Source: an uncultured Microbacterium sp. | GTDB lineage: Bacteria > Actinomycetota > Actinomycetes > Actinomycetales > Microbacteriaceae | NCBI GenBank assembly: GCA_937988695.1 | Contig: CALKHM010000280.1 | Span: 1 to 5,037 of the forward strand | Length of the DNA stretch: 5,037 nt | Direction: 5' to 3' | Translations under genes and position numbers: made by a program | Notes under the pieces: generated by a model | Database searches by the model: none | Told to the model about the DNA's origin: nothing | The model's input: only the letters and a program-made list of their open reading frames with translations | Part shown: piece after piece, positions 1-5,037 of the stretch | Numbering within the stretch: the stretch's first letter is position 1 | Layout of the letters: each line of letters starts with the position of its first letter

Positions 1-207
1 GACATCGGCATCGATGAGGCGGCCGAGCCGGTCGATGAGACCGGCTTCCAGCGCCTCCTTGGAGGCGAAGTGGTACAGCAGGCCACCCTTGGACACGCCC
101 GCGGCCCGAGCCGTGGCATCCATGGTCGCTGCGCGCTCGCCTCCGGCGATGAGGATCTCCTCGAACGCATCAAGGACGCTCTCACGGGCGCGCGGCGGTC
201 TGCTCAT
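1..207 (-). CDS. TetR/AcrR-family transcriptional repressor, partial (N-terminal 69 residues)
   Basis: The minus strand encodes the N-terminal DNA-binding domain of a TetR-type regulator; the ligand-binding C-terminal domain lies beyond base 1. It starts at ATG (207-205, read leftwards). Residues about 9-27 form the first helix (ending ILIAGGERAAT), and residues about 28-47 carry the helix-turn-helix, with the family signature GVSKGGLLYHFASKEAL at 37-53. Tyr45, His46, Phe47 and Lys50 are the usual conserved residues closing the DNA-reading helix. The ribosome binding site is weak: GAGG lies only 2 bases before the ATG, so the exact start is slightly uncertain. It is divergent from the DHA2 efflux gene, with a perfect palindrome between them, which is the classic layout of a local repressor controlling its own gene and an exporter. 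The family assignment is secure. Its target and inducer are inferred or unknown, because the ligand domain is missing from the window. Confidence 0.93.
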   Translation of the reverse strand, partial: MSRPPRARESVLDAFEEILIAGGERAATMDATARAAGVSKGGLLYHFASKEALEAGLIDRLGRLIDADV

Positions 208-244
208 GGCCTCGATGGTATCGGTGTGCGGGGGAGGAACGGCT

Positions 245-273
245 CTGATACTATACCGGCTAGCCGGTATAGT
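245..273 (+). promoter_or_regulatory. Candidate promoter of the DHA2 efflux gene
   Basis: A -35-like CTGATA (245-250, 4 of 6 to TTGACA) and a -10-like TATAGT (268-273, 5 of 6 to TATAAT) are separated by the ideal 17 bp. Transcription would start near 280, giving a leader of about 45 bases. The palindrome covers nearly the whole promoter, so a bound repressor would exclude RNA polymerase. This is pattern-based and unconfirmed. Confidence 0.6.
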
Positions 274-275
274 AT
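248..275. promoter_or_regulatory. Perfect 28-bp palindrome, probable TetR-type operator
   Basis: This stretch equals its own reverse complement over all 28 bases, with the dyad axis between 261 and 262. The core is ATACCGGCTAGCCGGTAT (253-270), flanked by ATACT on the left and AGTAT on the right. Symmetry breaks immediately outside (G247 against T276). It lies 40 bp from the repressor start and 49 bp from the pump start. TetR-family dimers, or pairs of dimers as known for QacR, bind inverted repeats in such divergent gaps. The palindrome is read directly; the binding protein is inferred from position. Confidence 0.88.
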
Positions 276-278
276 TCT
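250..278 (-). promoter_or_regulatory. Candidate promoter of the TetR gene
   Basis: Because of the palindrome, the minus strand carries the same TATAGT -10 box at 255-250. At 17-bp spacing the -35 position (278-273) reads AGAATA, a poor match, so this promoter looks weaker than the pump promoter. Transcription would begin near 243, about 36 bases before the repressor ATG. The arrangement fits autoregulation of a weakly expressed repressor. Confidence 0.45.
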
Positions 279-285
279 TTCCGCC

Positions 286-316
286 CCGCCGGAAGGGTGC
301 TCGGAGCCCCCGGCGG
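286..316 (+). other. GC-rich hairpin in the efflux gene leader
   Basis: CCGCCGG (286-292) pairs perfectly with CCGGCGG (310-316). Inside the loop GGG (295-297) can pair with CCC (307-309), separated from the main stem by an AA bulge (293-294). The right arm contains the first two bases of the Shine-Dalgarno sequence GGAGA (315-319), so the fold could reduce ribosome access. At this GC content short perfect GC stems also arise by chance, so a regulatory role is only suggested. Confidence 0.4.
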
Positions 317-324
317 AGAGCATC

Positions 325-1863
325 ATGACCGCCCGCACCCTGACCGCACCTGCGAACGATCCGCACGCCTCGCGCGTCGGCCGACGCGGCTGGGCGGCGC
401 TGGCCGTGCTCATGCTGCCGGTGCTGCTGGTCTCGATCGACAACACCGTGCTCAGCTTCGCGCTGCCGATGATCGCGCTCGACCTCCAGCCCACAGGCAT
501 CCAGCAGCTATGGATCGTCGACGTGTACTCGCTGGTGCTGGCGGCGCTGCTGGTGACGATGGGAGCGCTGGGGGACCGCTTCGGGCGTCGTCGGATGCTG
601 CTGATCGGCGCGAGCGGCTTCGCCGTCGTCTCGGCGGCCACGGCCTTCGCCCCCAGCGCGGCATGGCTCATCGGCGGACGGGCGACCATGGCCGTGTTCG
701 GCGCGATGCTGATGCCGTCGACGCTGTCGTTGATCCGCAGCATCTTCGGCGAGCGGCGCCAGCGGCGGCTGGCGATCGCCATCTGGGCGGCGACGTTCTC
801 CGCGGGTGCCGCGCTCGGCCCGGTGATCGGCGGTGTGCTGCTCGAGCACTTCGCCTGGGGCTCCGTGTTCCTGATGGCCGTGCCGATGCTGGTCCCGCTG
901 CTGGTGGGCGCGCCGCTGCTCGTGCCGGAGAGTCGCGATCCGCGCCCGGGAAGGATCGACCCGATCGGCGTCTTGCTGTCGGTGGGCGCGATGCTGCCGA
1001 TCGTGTACGCGATCAAGGAGATGGCGGTCACAGGTCTGGGCGGCCCGGTCGTTCCGCTGCTGGTGGCGGGGGCCGCGTTCGTCGTGGCATTTGTGCGGCG
1101 TCAGCGGCGCAGCAGCGAGCCGATGCTCGACATGCGACTGTTCCGCCGCAGCGCGTTCAGCGGCGCGCTGCTGGTGAACCTGCTGAGCATCGTGGCGCTG
1201 GTCGGCTTCCTGTTCTTCGTTGCGCAGCACCTGCAGCTGATCATCGGCCTCTCGCCGTTGGAGGCAGGACTGGCGCTTGTGCCGTCGCTCGTGGCGATGA
1301 TCGTCGCAGGCCTGCTGGTGGTGCCGGTCTCATCGAGGCTGTCGCCGCGCCTGGTCATCCCCGTCGCGCTGCTCTTCTCGGCGGCGGGCTACATCGGCAT
1401 CGGCTTGACCACCGGCCCCGACACCCTGTTGCCGACGGTCCTCGCCTCGATCAGCCTCGGCATCGGCGTAGGCGCCGCCGAGACCGTCTCCAACGAGCTG
1501 ATCCTCTCGGCGGCACCCGTAGACAAGGCGGGCGCGGCCAGTGCCGTGTCCGAGACCGCGTACGAGCTGGGAGCGGTACTGGGCACCTCGATCGTCGGCG
1601 GGCTGCTGACGGCCGTCTACCGTGCCGGGCTCGCGATCCCCGCGGGGGTGCCCGACGCCCTGGCCCGCGCCGCGCGTGAGACGCTGGCCGGCGCCATGGA
1701 CGTGGCACAGCAGCTCGGCGGCACGGTGGGCGCCGGGCTGCGCGAAGCTGCGGCGGTGGCGTTCGATGCGGGCGTGGGCGCGGCGTCGTTCATCGGTGCG
1801 GCCCTGGTCGTGCTGGCCGGCGTCATCGCGGCCACTACCCTGGGAGGGAAGCAGAACCCGTAG
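325..1863 (+). CDS. MFS drug/proton antiporter, DHA2 (14-helix) family, QacA/SmvA/LfrA-like
   Basis: The protein has 512 residues, the usual size for 14-helix DHA2 exporters. These sit in the cytoplasmic membrane and use the proton gradient to expel lipophilic or cationic compounds. The start is ATG 325, preceded by GGAGA at 315-319; an in-frame ATG far upstream is rejected because it would run through the operator. Helix 1 (about 23-48) holds Asp39 in IDNTVLSFALP. Helix 2 holds Asp66. Motif A follows as GALGDRFGRRR (80-90). Arg119 lies in the motif-B-like GGRATMAVFGAMLMPST, and motif C is GAALGPVIGG (161-170). A cytoplasmic linker, RRQRRSSEPMLDMRLF, separates the halves. Late in the protein, SETAYELG (409-416) carries Glu410 and Glu414, comparable to the acidic region near helix 13 of QacA. 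The spacing of Asp39 and Asp66 matches that of Asp34 and Asp61 in QacA. The substrate cannot be read from sequence; quaternary ammonium compounds, dyes or antibiotics are plausible. It is probably repressed by the divergent TetR protein. Confidence 0.93.
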   Translation: MTARTLTAPANDPHASRVGRRGWAALAVLMLPVLLVSIDNTVLSFALPMIALDLQPTGIQQLWIVDVYSLVLAALLVTMGALGDRFGRRRMLLIGASGFAVVSAATAFAPSAAWLIGGRATMAVFGAMLMPSTLSLIRSIFGERRQRRLAIAIWAATFSAGAALGPVIGGVLLEHFAWGSVFLMAVPMLVPLLVGAPLLVPESRDPRPGRIDPIGVLLSVGAMLPIVYAIKEMAVTGLGGPVVPLLVAGAAFVVAFVRRQRRSSEPMLDMRLFRRSAFSGALLVNLLSIVALVGFLFFVAQHLQLIIGLSPLEAGLALVPSLVAMIVAGLLVVPVSSRLSPRLVIPVALLFSAAGYIGIGLTTGPDTLLPTVLASISLGIGVGAAETVSNELILSAAPVDKAGAASAVSETAYELGAVLGTSIVGGLLTAVYRAGLAIPAGVPDALARAARETLAGAMDVAQQLGGTVGAGLREAAAVAFDAGVGAASFIGAALVVLAGVIAATTLGGKQNP

Positions 1864-1868
1864 AGGAG
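1863..1868 (+). promoter_or_regulatory. Strong ribosome binding site of leuB
   Basis: GAGGAG sits 5 bases before the leuB ATG and shares its first G with the TAG stop codon of the efflux gene. Ribosomes ending the pump could restart here. It supports ATG 1874 as the leuB start. Confidence 0.75.
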
Positions 1869-1873
1869 CGCCC

Positions 1874-2926
1874 ATGTCGCGTGTCGTGAAACTCGCTGTC
1901 ATTCCCGGTGACGGCATCGGTCCCGAGGTGATCGCGGAGGCGGAGAAGGTGCTCGATGCCGCGACGGCCGGCAGCGACGTCCGGTTCGAGAAGACCCGGT
2001 TCTCACTGGGCGCGGCGCGCTACCTTGCCACTGGCGACACCCTCACCGACGAGGATCTCGCCGCGATCGCCGGGCACGATGCGATCCTGCTGGGCGCGGT
2101 GGGCGGGAAGCCGGGCGACGAACGGTTGAAGGACGCCAACATCGAGCGGGGCCTGCTGCTGAAGCTCCGTTTCGAGCTCGACCACTACGTGAACCTGCGG
2201 CCGTCGAAGCTGTACGTAGGTGCGCCGGGGCCGCTCGCCGACCCGGGCGCGGTCGACTTCGTCGTCGTGCGGGAGGGCACCGAAGGACCGTACGTCGGCA
2301 ACGGCGGCTCAATCCGCCGCGGCACGGCGCAGGAAGTGGCCAACGAGACGAGCGTGAACACCGCCTTCGGCGTGGAGCGGGTGGTGCGCTACGCGTTCGA
2401 CCTTGCCGAACGACGCGCGAACAGGCTCACCCTCGTGCACAAGACCAACGTGCTCGTCAACGCCGGGTCGCTGTGGAAGCGCATCGTCGACGAGGTGGCC
2501 AAGGAGCACCCGCAGGTTGTCGTAGACTACCTGCACGTCGATGCAGCGACCATCTTCCTGGTCACGAACCCGGGTCGCTTCGACGTGGTCGTCACCGACA
2601 ACCTCTTCGGCGACATCCTCACCGACCTGGCCGGCGCCGTCACCGGTGGCATCGGTCTTGCCGCATCCGGCAACATCAACCCGGACGGCGACTTCCCGTC
2701 GATGTTCGAGCCGGTGCACGGTTCGGCTCCCGACATCGCGGGTCAGCAGAAGGCCGACCCCACGGCTGCGATCCTGTCCATCGCGCTCATGCTCGACCAC
2801 CTCGGGCTGACCGACGAGGCCTCCCGCGTCACCCGCGCCGTGGAGCAGGACATCGCCGACCGCGAGGGGACGCCGCGAACCACCGCGCAGATCGGCGACG
2901 CCATCCGCGCACGCGTTCAGGCGTGA
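1874..2926 (+). CDS. leuB: 3-isopropylmalate dehydrogenase
   Basis: This cytoplasmic enzyme oxidatively decarboxylates (2R,3S)-3-isopropylmalate with NAD+ to 2-oxoisocaproate, the third dedicated step of leucine synthesis. At 350 residues it has the length of the compact actinobacterial LeuB proteins. The N-terminal fold shows PGDGIGPEV (11-19). ERGLLLKLR (91-99) has the Glu-x-x-Leu-Leu pattern that recognises the isopropyl group and separates IPMDH from isocitrate and tartrate dehydrogenases. Arg99 and Arg109 (in NLRP) plus Arg133 (in VREGTEGPYVG) bind substrate. Tyr140 and Lys190 (in HKTNVL) are the catalytic pair. Asp223, Asp247 and Asp251 (in TDNLFGDILTD) bind the divalent metal. EPVHGSAPDIAGQQKADP (279-296) is the cofactor loop. 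All key residues are intact. It lies 10 bases after the efflux gene and 61 before ilvE, which catalyses the next step. No attenuator-like leader is visible, and base composition matches its neighbours. Confidence 0.97.
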   Translation: MSRVVKLAVIPGDGIGPEVIAEAEKVLDAATAGSDVRFEKTRFSLGAARYLATGDTLTDEDLAAIAGHDAILLGAVGGKPGDERLKDANIERGLLLKLRFELDHYVNLRPSKLYVGAPGPLADPGAVDFVVVREGTEGPYVGNGGSIRRGTAQEVANETSVNTAFGVERVVRYAFDLAERRANRLTLVHKTNVLVNAGSLWKRIVDEVAKEHPQVVVDYLHVDAATIFLVTNPGRFDVVVTDNLFGDILTDLAGAVTGGIGLAASGNINPDGDFPSMFEPVHGSAPDIAGQQKADPTAAILSIALMLDHLGLTDEASRVTRAVEQDIADREGTPRTTAQIGDAIRARVQA

Positions 2927-2944
2927 CCGCTCCAGGCGTAATCT
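2916..2944 (+). promoter_or_regulatory. Weak candidate promoter of ilvE
   Basis: TAATCT (2939-2944) fits the loose actinobacterial -10 pattern TAnnnT. TTCAGG (2916-2921), inside the last codons of leuB, is a 3-of-6 match to TTGACA at 17-bp spacing. Transcription would start near 2951, leaving a leader of about 37 bases. The match is weak, and ilvE could equally be read from upstream, since no clear terminator separates it from leuB. Confidence 0.35.
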
Positions 2945-2987
2945 GAGAGCGGCAGCGTCGCTCGCGCAACGAAGACTGGAAGACGAC

Positions 2988-4079
2988 ATGACCTCAGACA
3001 CCGCACTCGCATCGCTCGAGTTCGCCGTGACCCCGCACCCGTCTGCCGCGACGGCCGCCGAACGCGACCGTCTGCTGGCCGATCCCGTCTTCGGCACGGT
3101 CTTCACCGACCACATGGTGCAGATCACTTGGACCGAGGGGGAGGGATGGCACGACGCGCTCGTGCAGCCCTACGCGCCGCTCTCGCTCGACCCGGCCGCC
3201 GCCGTGCTGCACTACGGGCAAGAGATCTTCGAGGGCATCAAGGCGTACCGTCACGCCGACGGCTCGATCCACACCTTCCGTCCCGACCAGAACGCGCGAC
3301 GCATGCAGCGCAGCGCGCACCGGCTCGCGCTGCCCGAGCTGCCCGTCGAGCACTTCGTGCAGTCGTTGCGCGCGCTCATCGCCGTCGACGGCGCCTGGGT
3401 GCCCTCCGGCGCCGACCAGAGCCTGTACCTGCGGCCGTTCATGTTCGCGTCGGAGCCGTTCCTCGGAGTGCGACCCGCGCACGAGGTGTCATACCTCGTG
3501 ATCGCCAGCCCGGTGGGCGCGTACTTCAAGGGCGGAGCCAAGCCCGTCTCGATCTGGCTCAGCGAGGAGTATGCGCGTGCCGGCAAGGGCGGCACCGGGG
3601 CCGCCAAGACCGGCGGCAACTACGCTGCGAGTCTGTTGCCGCAGGCCGAGGCGTACGGGCAGGGCTGCGACCAGGTCGTGTTCCTCGACAACGAGCGCAA
3701 CGTCGAGGAACTCGGCGGCATGAACATCGTGTTCGTCCGCAGGGACGGGACGCTGGTGACCCCCGCCTCGGACTCGATCCTGGAAGGCATCACCCGTGCG
3801 TCGCTGCTGCAGCTCGCGCGGGATCGCGGGCACGCCGTCGAGCAGCGTCCGGTCTCTTTGGACGAGTGGCGTGCGGGAGTGGCATCCGGCGACATCGTCG
3901 AGGCCTTCGCGTGCGGCACCGCGGCAGTCGTGGCACCCATCGGAGCGCTCAAGGGGCACGACTTCACCGACCAGCAGCCGCTGGGCGAGCTCGCGCTGTC
4001 GCTGCGTGAGGAGCTCACCGACATCCAGTACGGTCGGCGCGAGGACCGGCACGGCTGGCTGGTGCGACTCGACGCCTGA
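2988..4079 (+). CDS. ilvE: Branched-chain amino acid aminotransferase
   Basis: This PLP enzyme (fold type IV) exchanges the amino group between glutamate and the keto acids of leucine, isoleucine and valine; it is the last biosynthetic step and the first of degradation. It has 363 residues, the length of the long BCAT type that includes mycobacterial IlvE and eukaryotic BCATs. The start is ATG 2988 with GGAAGA at 2978-2983. Recognisable blocks are the HYGQEIFEGIKAYR segment (75-88), YLRPFMF with the substrate-region arginine, KTGGNYAASL with the Schiff-base Lys207, EELGGMNIVF with Glu241 facing the PLP ring nitrogen, and GITRAS and GTAAVVAP, which bind the phosphate side. Both cysteines of the mammalian redox CxxC motif are replaced by alanine (GTAAVVA), which is normal for bacteria. 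The C-terminus ends with the typical DIQYGRREDRHGWLVRL. Next to leuB it completes leucine synthesis. No defects are seen. Confidence 0.97.
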   Translation: MTSDTALASLEFAVTPHPSAATAAERDRLLADPVFGTVFTDHMVQITWTEGEGWHDALVQPYAPLSLDPAAAVLHYGQEIFEGIKAYRHADGSIHTFRPDQNARRMQRSAHRLALPELPVEHFVQSLRALIAVDGAWVPSGADQSLYLRPFMFASEPFLGVRPAHEVSYLVIASPVGAYFKGGAKPVSIWLSEEYARAGKGGTGAAKTGGNYAASLLPQAEAYGQGCDQVVFLDNERNVEELGGMNIVFVRRDGTLVTPASDSILEGITRASLLQLARDRGHAVEQRPVSLDEWRAGVASGDIVEAFACGTAAVVAPIGALKGHDFTDQQPLGELALSLREELTDIQYGRREDRHGWLVRLDA

Positions 4080-4098
4080 TCGGCGCTCGCCCTAGGCT
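4069..4098 (+). promoter_or_regulatory. Candidate promoter driving a leaderless FAA hydrolase mRNA
   Basis: TAGGCT (4093-4098) matches the TAnnnT -10 pattern common in actinobacteria. If the first base of the GTG codon at 4105 is +1, the hexamer occupies exactly -12 to -7. A -35-like TCGACG (4069-4074, 4 of 6) precedes it by 18 bp, within the last codons of ilvE. No convincing Shine-Dalgarno sequence precedes the GTG, which fits leaderless translation. The transcription start is inferred. Confidence 0.6.
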
Positions 4099-4104
4099 GG
4101 TGCG

Positions 4105-4872
4105 GTGAGGATCGCACGCTTCAGCCACCAGGACGCCATCCGCTACGGCATCGTCGACGAGACCGACCTCGTCGTGCTCGCCGGCGACCCGCTGTTCGCT
4201 GGGTTCGAGACCACCGGTGTGCGGGTGCCCTTGGCGGATGCCGCGCTGCTGGCCCCCGTCATCCCGCGCTCGAAGGTGGTCGCGATCGCGCGCAACTATC
4301 GCGATCACGCCGCCGAGCTCGGCAACGAGGTCAGCAGCGAGCCGATGCTCTTCCTCAAGCCCAACACGTCTGTCGTAGGCCCGGGCGACACCATCGTGCT
4401 GCCCCCGCAGTCGCAGCGGGTCGACCACGAGGGCGAGCTGGCGGCCGTCATCGGCACGATCGCCAAGAACGTGCCCGCCGAGCGTGCCCTGGACTACGTC
4501 TTCGGCTACACGATCGCCAACGACGTCACGGCACGTGACCTGCAGAAGACCGACGGGCAGTGGTCGCGCGCGAAGGGGTTCGACACGTTCTGCCCGCTGG
4601 GTCCGGCCATCGAGACCGAGTTCGACCTCGCCGGCGGAGCCGTGATCACGACACGCGTGGACGGACAGGTGCGCCAGCAGGGGCCGATCGCCGACATGGT
4701 GCACTCGGTGGCCGAGATCATCGCGTACGCATCGGCCGCGTTCACCCTGCTGCCCGGCGACGTGATCCTCACCGGCACCCCGGCCGGGGTCGGCCCGATC
4801 GCCGCCGGCCAGACCGTGGAGGTCGAGATCACGGGGCTCGGTGTGCTGCGCAACCCCGCCCGCAGCGCGTGA
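4105..4872 (+). CDS. Fumarylacetoacetate hydrolase (FAH) family protein, FAHD1-like acylpyruvase/oxaloacetate decarboxylase candidate
   Basis: The protein is 255 residues and starts at GTG 4105. A short N-terminal domain (about 1-52) leads into the FAH catalytic domain, beginning VVAIARNYRDHAAELG (58-73). The metal ligands are Glu109 and Glu111 in VDHEGELAAVIG and Asp140 in ANDVTARDLQ, binding Mg2+ or Mn2+. His68 and Glu71 match the His/Glu dyad of FAHD1-type C-C hydrolases. Lys157 in AKGFDTFCPLGP and the closing GDVILTGTPAGVG are also typical. The family cleaves, decarboxylates or tautomerises 2-oxo or 1,3-dicarbonyl acids. Such genes are often labelled 2-hydroxyhepta-2,4-diene-1,7-dioate isomerase, but nothing nearby suggests aromatic degradation. 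A housekeeping role on acylpyruvates or oxaloacetate is my inference. It follows ilvE by 25 bases and overlaps the next gene by four. The family call is very secure; the substrate is not. Confidence 0.92.
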   Translation: MRIARFSHQDAIRYGIVDETDLVVLAGDPLFAGFETTGVRVPLADAALLAPVIPRSKVVAIARNYRDHAAELGNEVSSEPMLFLKPNTSVVGPGDTIVLPPQSQRVDHEGELAAVIGTIAKNVPAERALDYVFGYTIANDVTARDLQKTDGQWSRAKGFDTFCPLGPAIETEFDLAGGAVITTRVDGQVRQQGPIADMVHSVAEIIAYASAAFTLLPGDVILTGTPAGVGPIAAGQTVEVEITGLGVLRNPARSA

Positions 4873-5037
4873 GCACGCTGATTGCGCTTCCCGACCCGGC
4901 GCAGCTGGCCGCGATCCGCCGCCGCACGATCTGGGTGCTCTCGCTCGGACAGATCCTCGGCGGGCTGGCCTTCGGCGCGACGGCCTCGCTGGGTGCGGTG
5001 CTGGCCGCCGGCATCTCCGGCGACGAGGCGTTCTCGG
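4869..5037 (+). CDS. MFS transporter, partial (N-terminal 56 residues)
   Basis: Only the start of this membrane protein is present; it continues past the window. It begins at GTG 4869, whose last three bases form GTGA with the TGA stop of the preceding gene, a layout typical of translational coupling. No Shine-Dalgarno-like sequence precedes it, so restart by the terminating ribosome is likely. The 20-residue cytoplasmic head (ending RRR) is followed by a first membrane helix of about 20-47 rich in Gly, Ala and Leu (VLSLGQILGGLAFGATASLG), then an extracellular GISGDEAFS. The pattern resembles helix 1 of major facilitator transporters. The subfamily and substrate cannot be assigned from this fragment. 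Co-translation suggests it is made together with the FAH-family enzyme, though a shared function is not shown. Confidence 0.75.
   Translation, partial: MSTLIALPDPAQLAAIRRRTIWVLSLGQILGGLAFGATASLGAVLAAGISGDEAFS

Noticed and set aside
70..324. In-frame upstream extension of the efflux protein from an ATG at 70
   Set aside because: It would run antisense through the TetR gene and across the palindrome and promoter. ATG 325 has a good Shine-Dalgarno sequence and gives the standard DHA2 N-terminus.
204..1031. Long minus-strand open frame opposite the efflux gene
   Set aside because: Its product is rich in Ser, Arg, Pro and Ala with no recognisable domain, as expected of shadow frames in GC-rich DNA. 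The plus-strand frame has full family motifs.
297..1679. Second plus-strand frame starting at GTG 297, possible leader peptide or overlapping gene
   Set aside because: It has no ribosome binding site, an extreme Arg/Ala/Gly composition and no stop soon after the start, so it is not an attenuator peptide. It is a +1/+2 shadow of the pump.
2927..2952. Possible rho-independent terminator after leuB
   Set aside because: The stem is only 6 bp with a 14-base loop and no T-run follows, so it does not qualify as an intrinsic terminator.
2309..3127. Minus-strand open frame spanning the leuB-ilvE junction
   Set aside because: It lies antisense to two clear enzymes, shows shadow-like composition and has no recognisable motif.
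3128..4009. Arg/Ala-rich open frame inside ilvE on the same strand
   Set aside because: This is an out-of-frame shadow of ilvE; the composition is skewed as expected from GC-rich third positions.
1..5037. Evidence of a mobile element, phage remnant, defence island or CRISPR
   Set aside because: No transposase, integrase, terminal inverted repeats, target duplications, tRNA or spaced repeats were seen, and base composition looks uniform across all genes by eye.

Overview
The window is high-GC DNA with densely packed genes, GTG starts and actinobacterial-type promoters. The protein sequences, and a leuB - ilvE - FAA hydrolase - MFS order, look like a member of Microbacteriaceae, most likely Microbacterium or a close relative. 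That assignment is an inference from familiarity; no database search was run. I see no RNA gene, CRISPR array, insertion sequence, origin or other mobile element.

Left part (1-1863): a divergent regulator/efflux pair. On the minus strand is the N-terminal part of a TetR-type repressor, cut by the window edge. On the plus strand is a complete 14-helix DHA2-family drug/proton antiporter of the QacA/SmvA/LfrA kind. Between them (208-324) lies a perfect 28-bp palindrome at 248-275 that contains likely -10 elements for both directions, so a single operator probably controls both the pump and its regulator. A GC-rich hairpin in the pump leader may also cover part of its ribosome binding site.

Middle part (1874-4079): two core leucine-biosynthesis genes, leuB (3-isopropylmalate dehydrogenase) and ilvE (branched-chain aminotransferase). 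LeuB makes 2-oxoisocaproate and IlvE aminates it to leucine. leuB begins only 10 bases after the pump gene and its Shine-Dalgarno sequence touches the pump stop codon, so a housekeeping gene may receive transcription from a drug-inducible promoter. The 61-bp gap before ilvE has a weak candidate promoter and no convincing terminator.

Right part (4069-5037): a fumarylacetoacetate-hydrolase-family enzyme with intact metal ligands and the His/Glu pair of the FAHD1-like acylpyruvase/oxaloacetate decarboxylase group. Its GTG start sits exactly where transcription should begin from a TAGGCT -10 box, which suggests a leaderless mRNA. Its last codon overlaps by four bases (GTGA) with a second MFS transporter that runs off the window.

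Overall this is mostly an ordinary chromosomal region. The most interesting signals are regulatory: the palindromic divergent operator, the pump-leuB junction and the leaderless FAA hydrolase gene. I found no evidence of a new multi-gene system.
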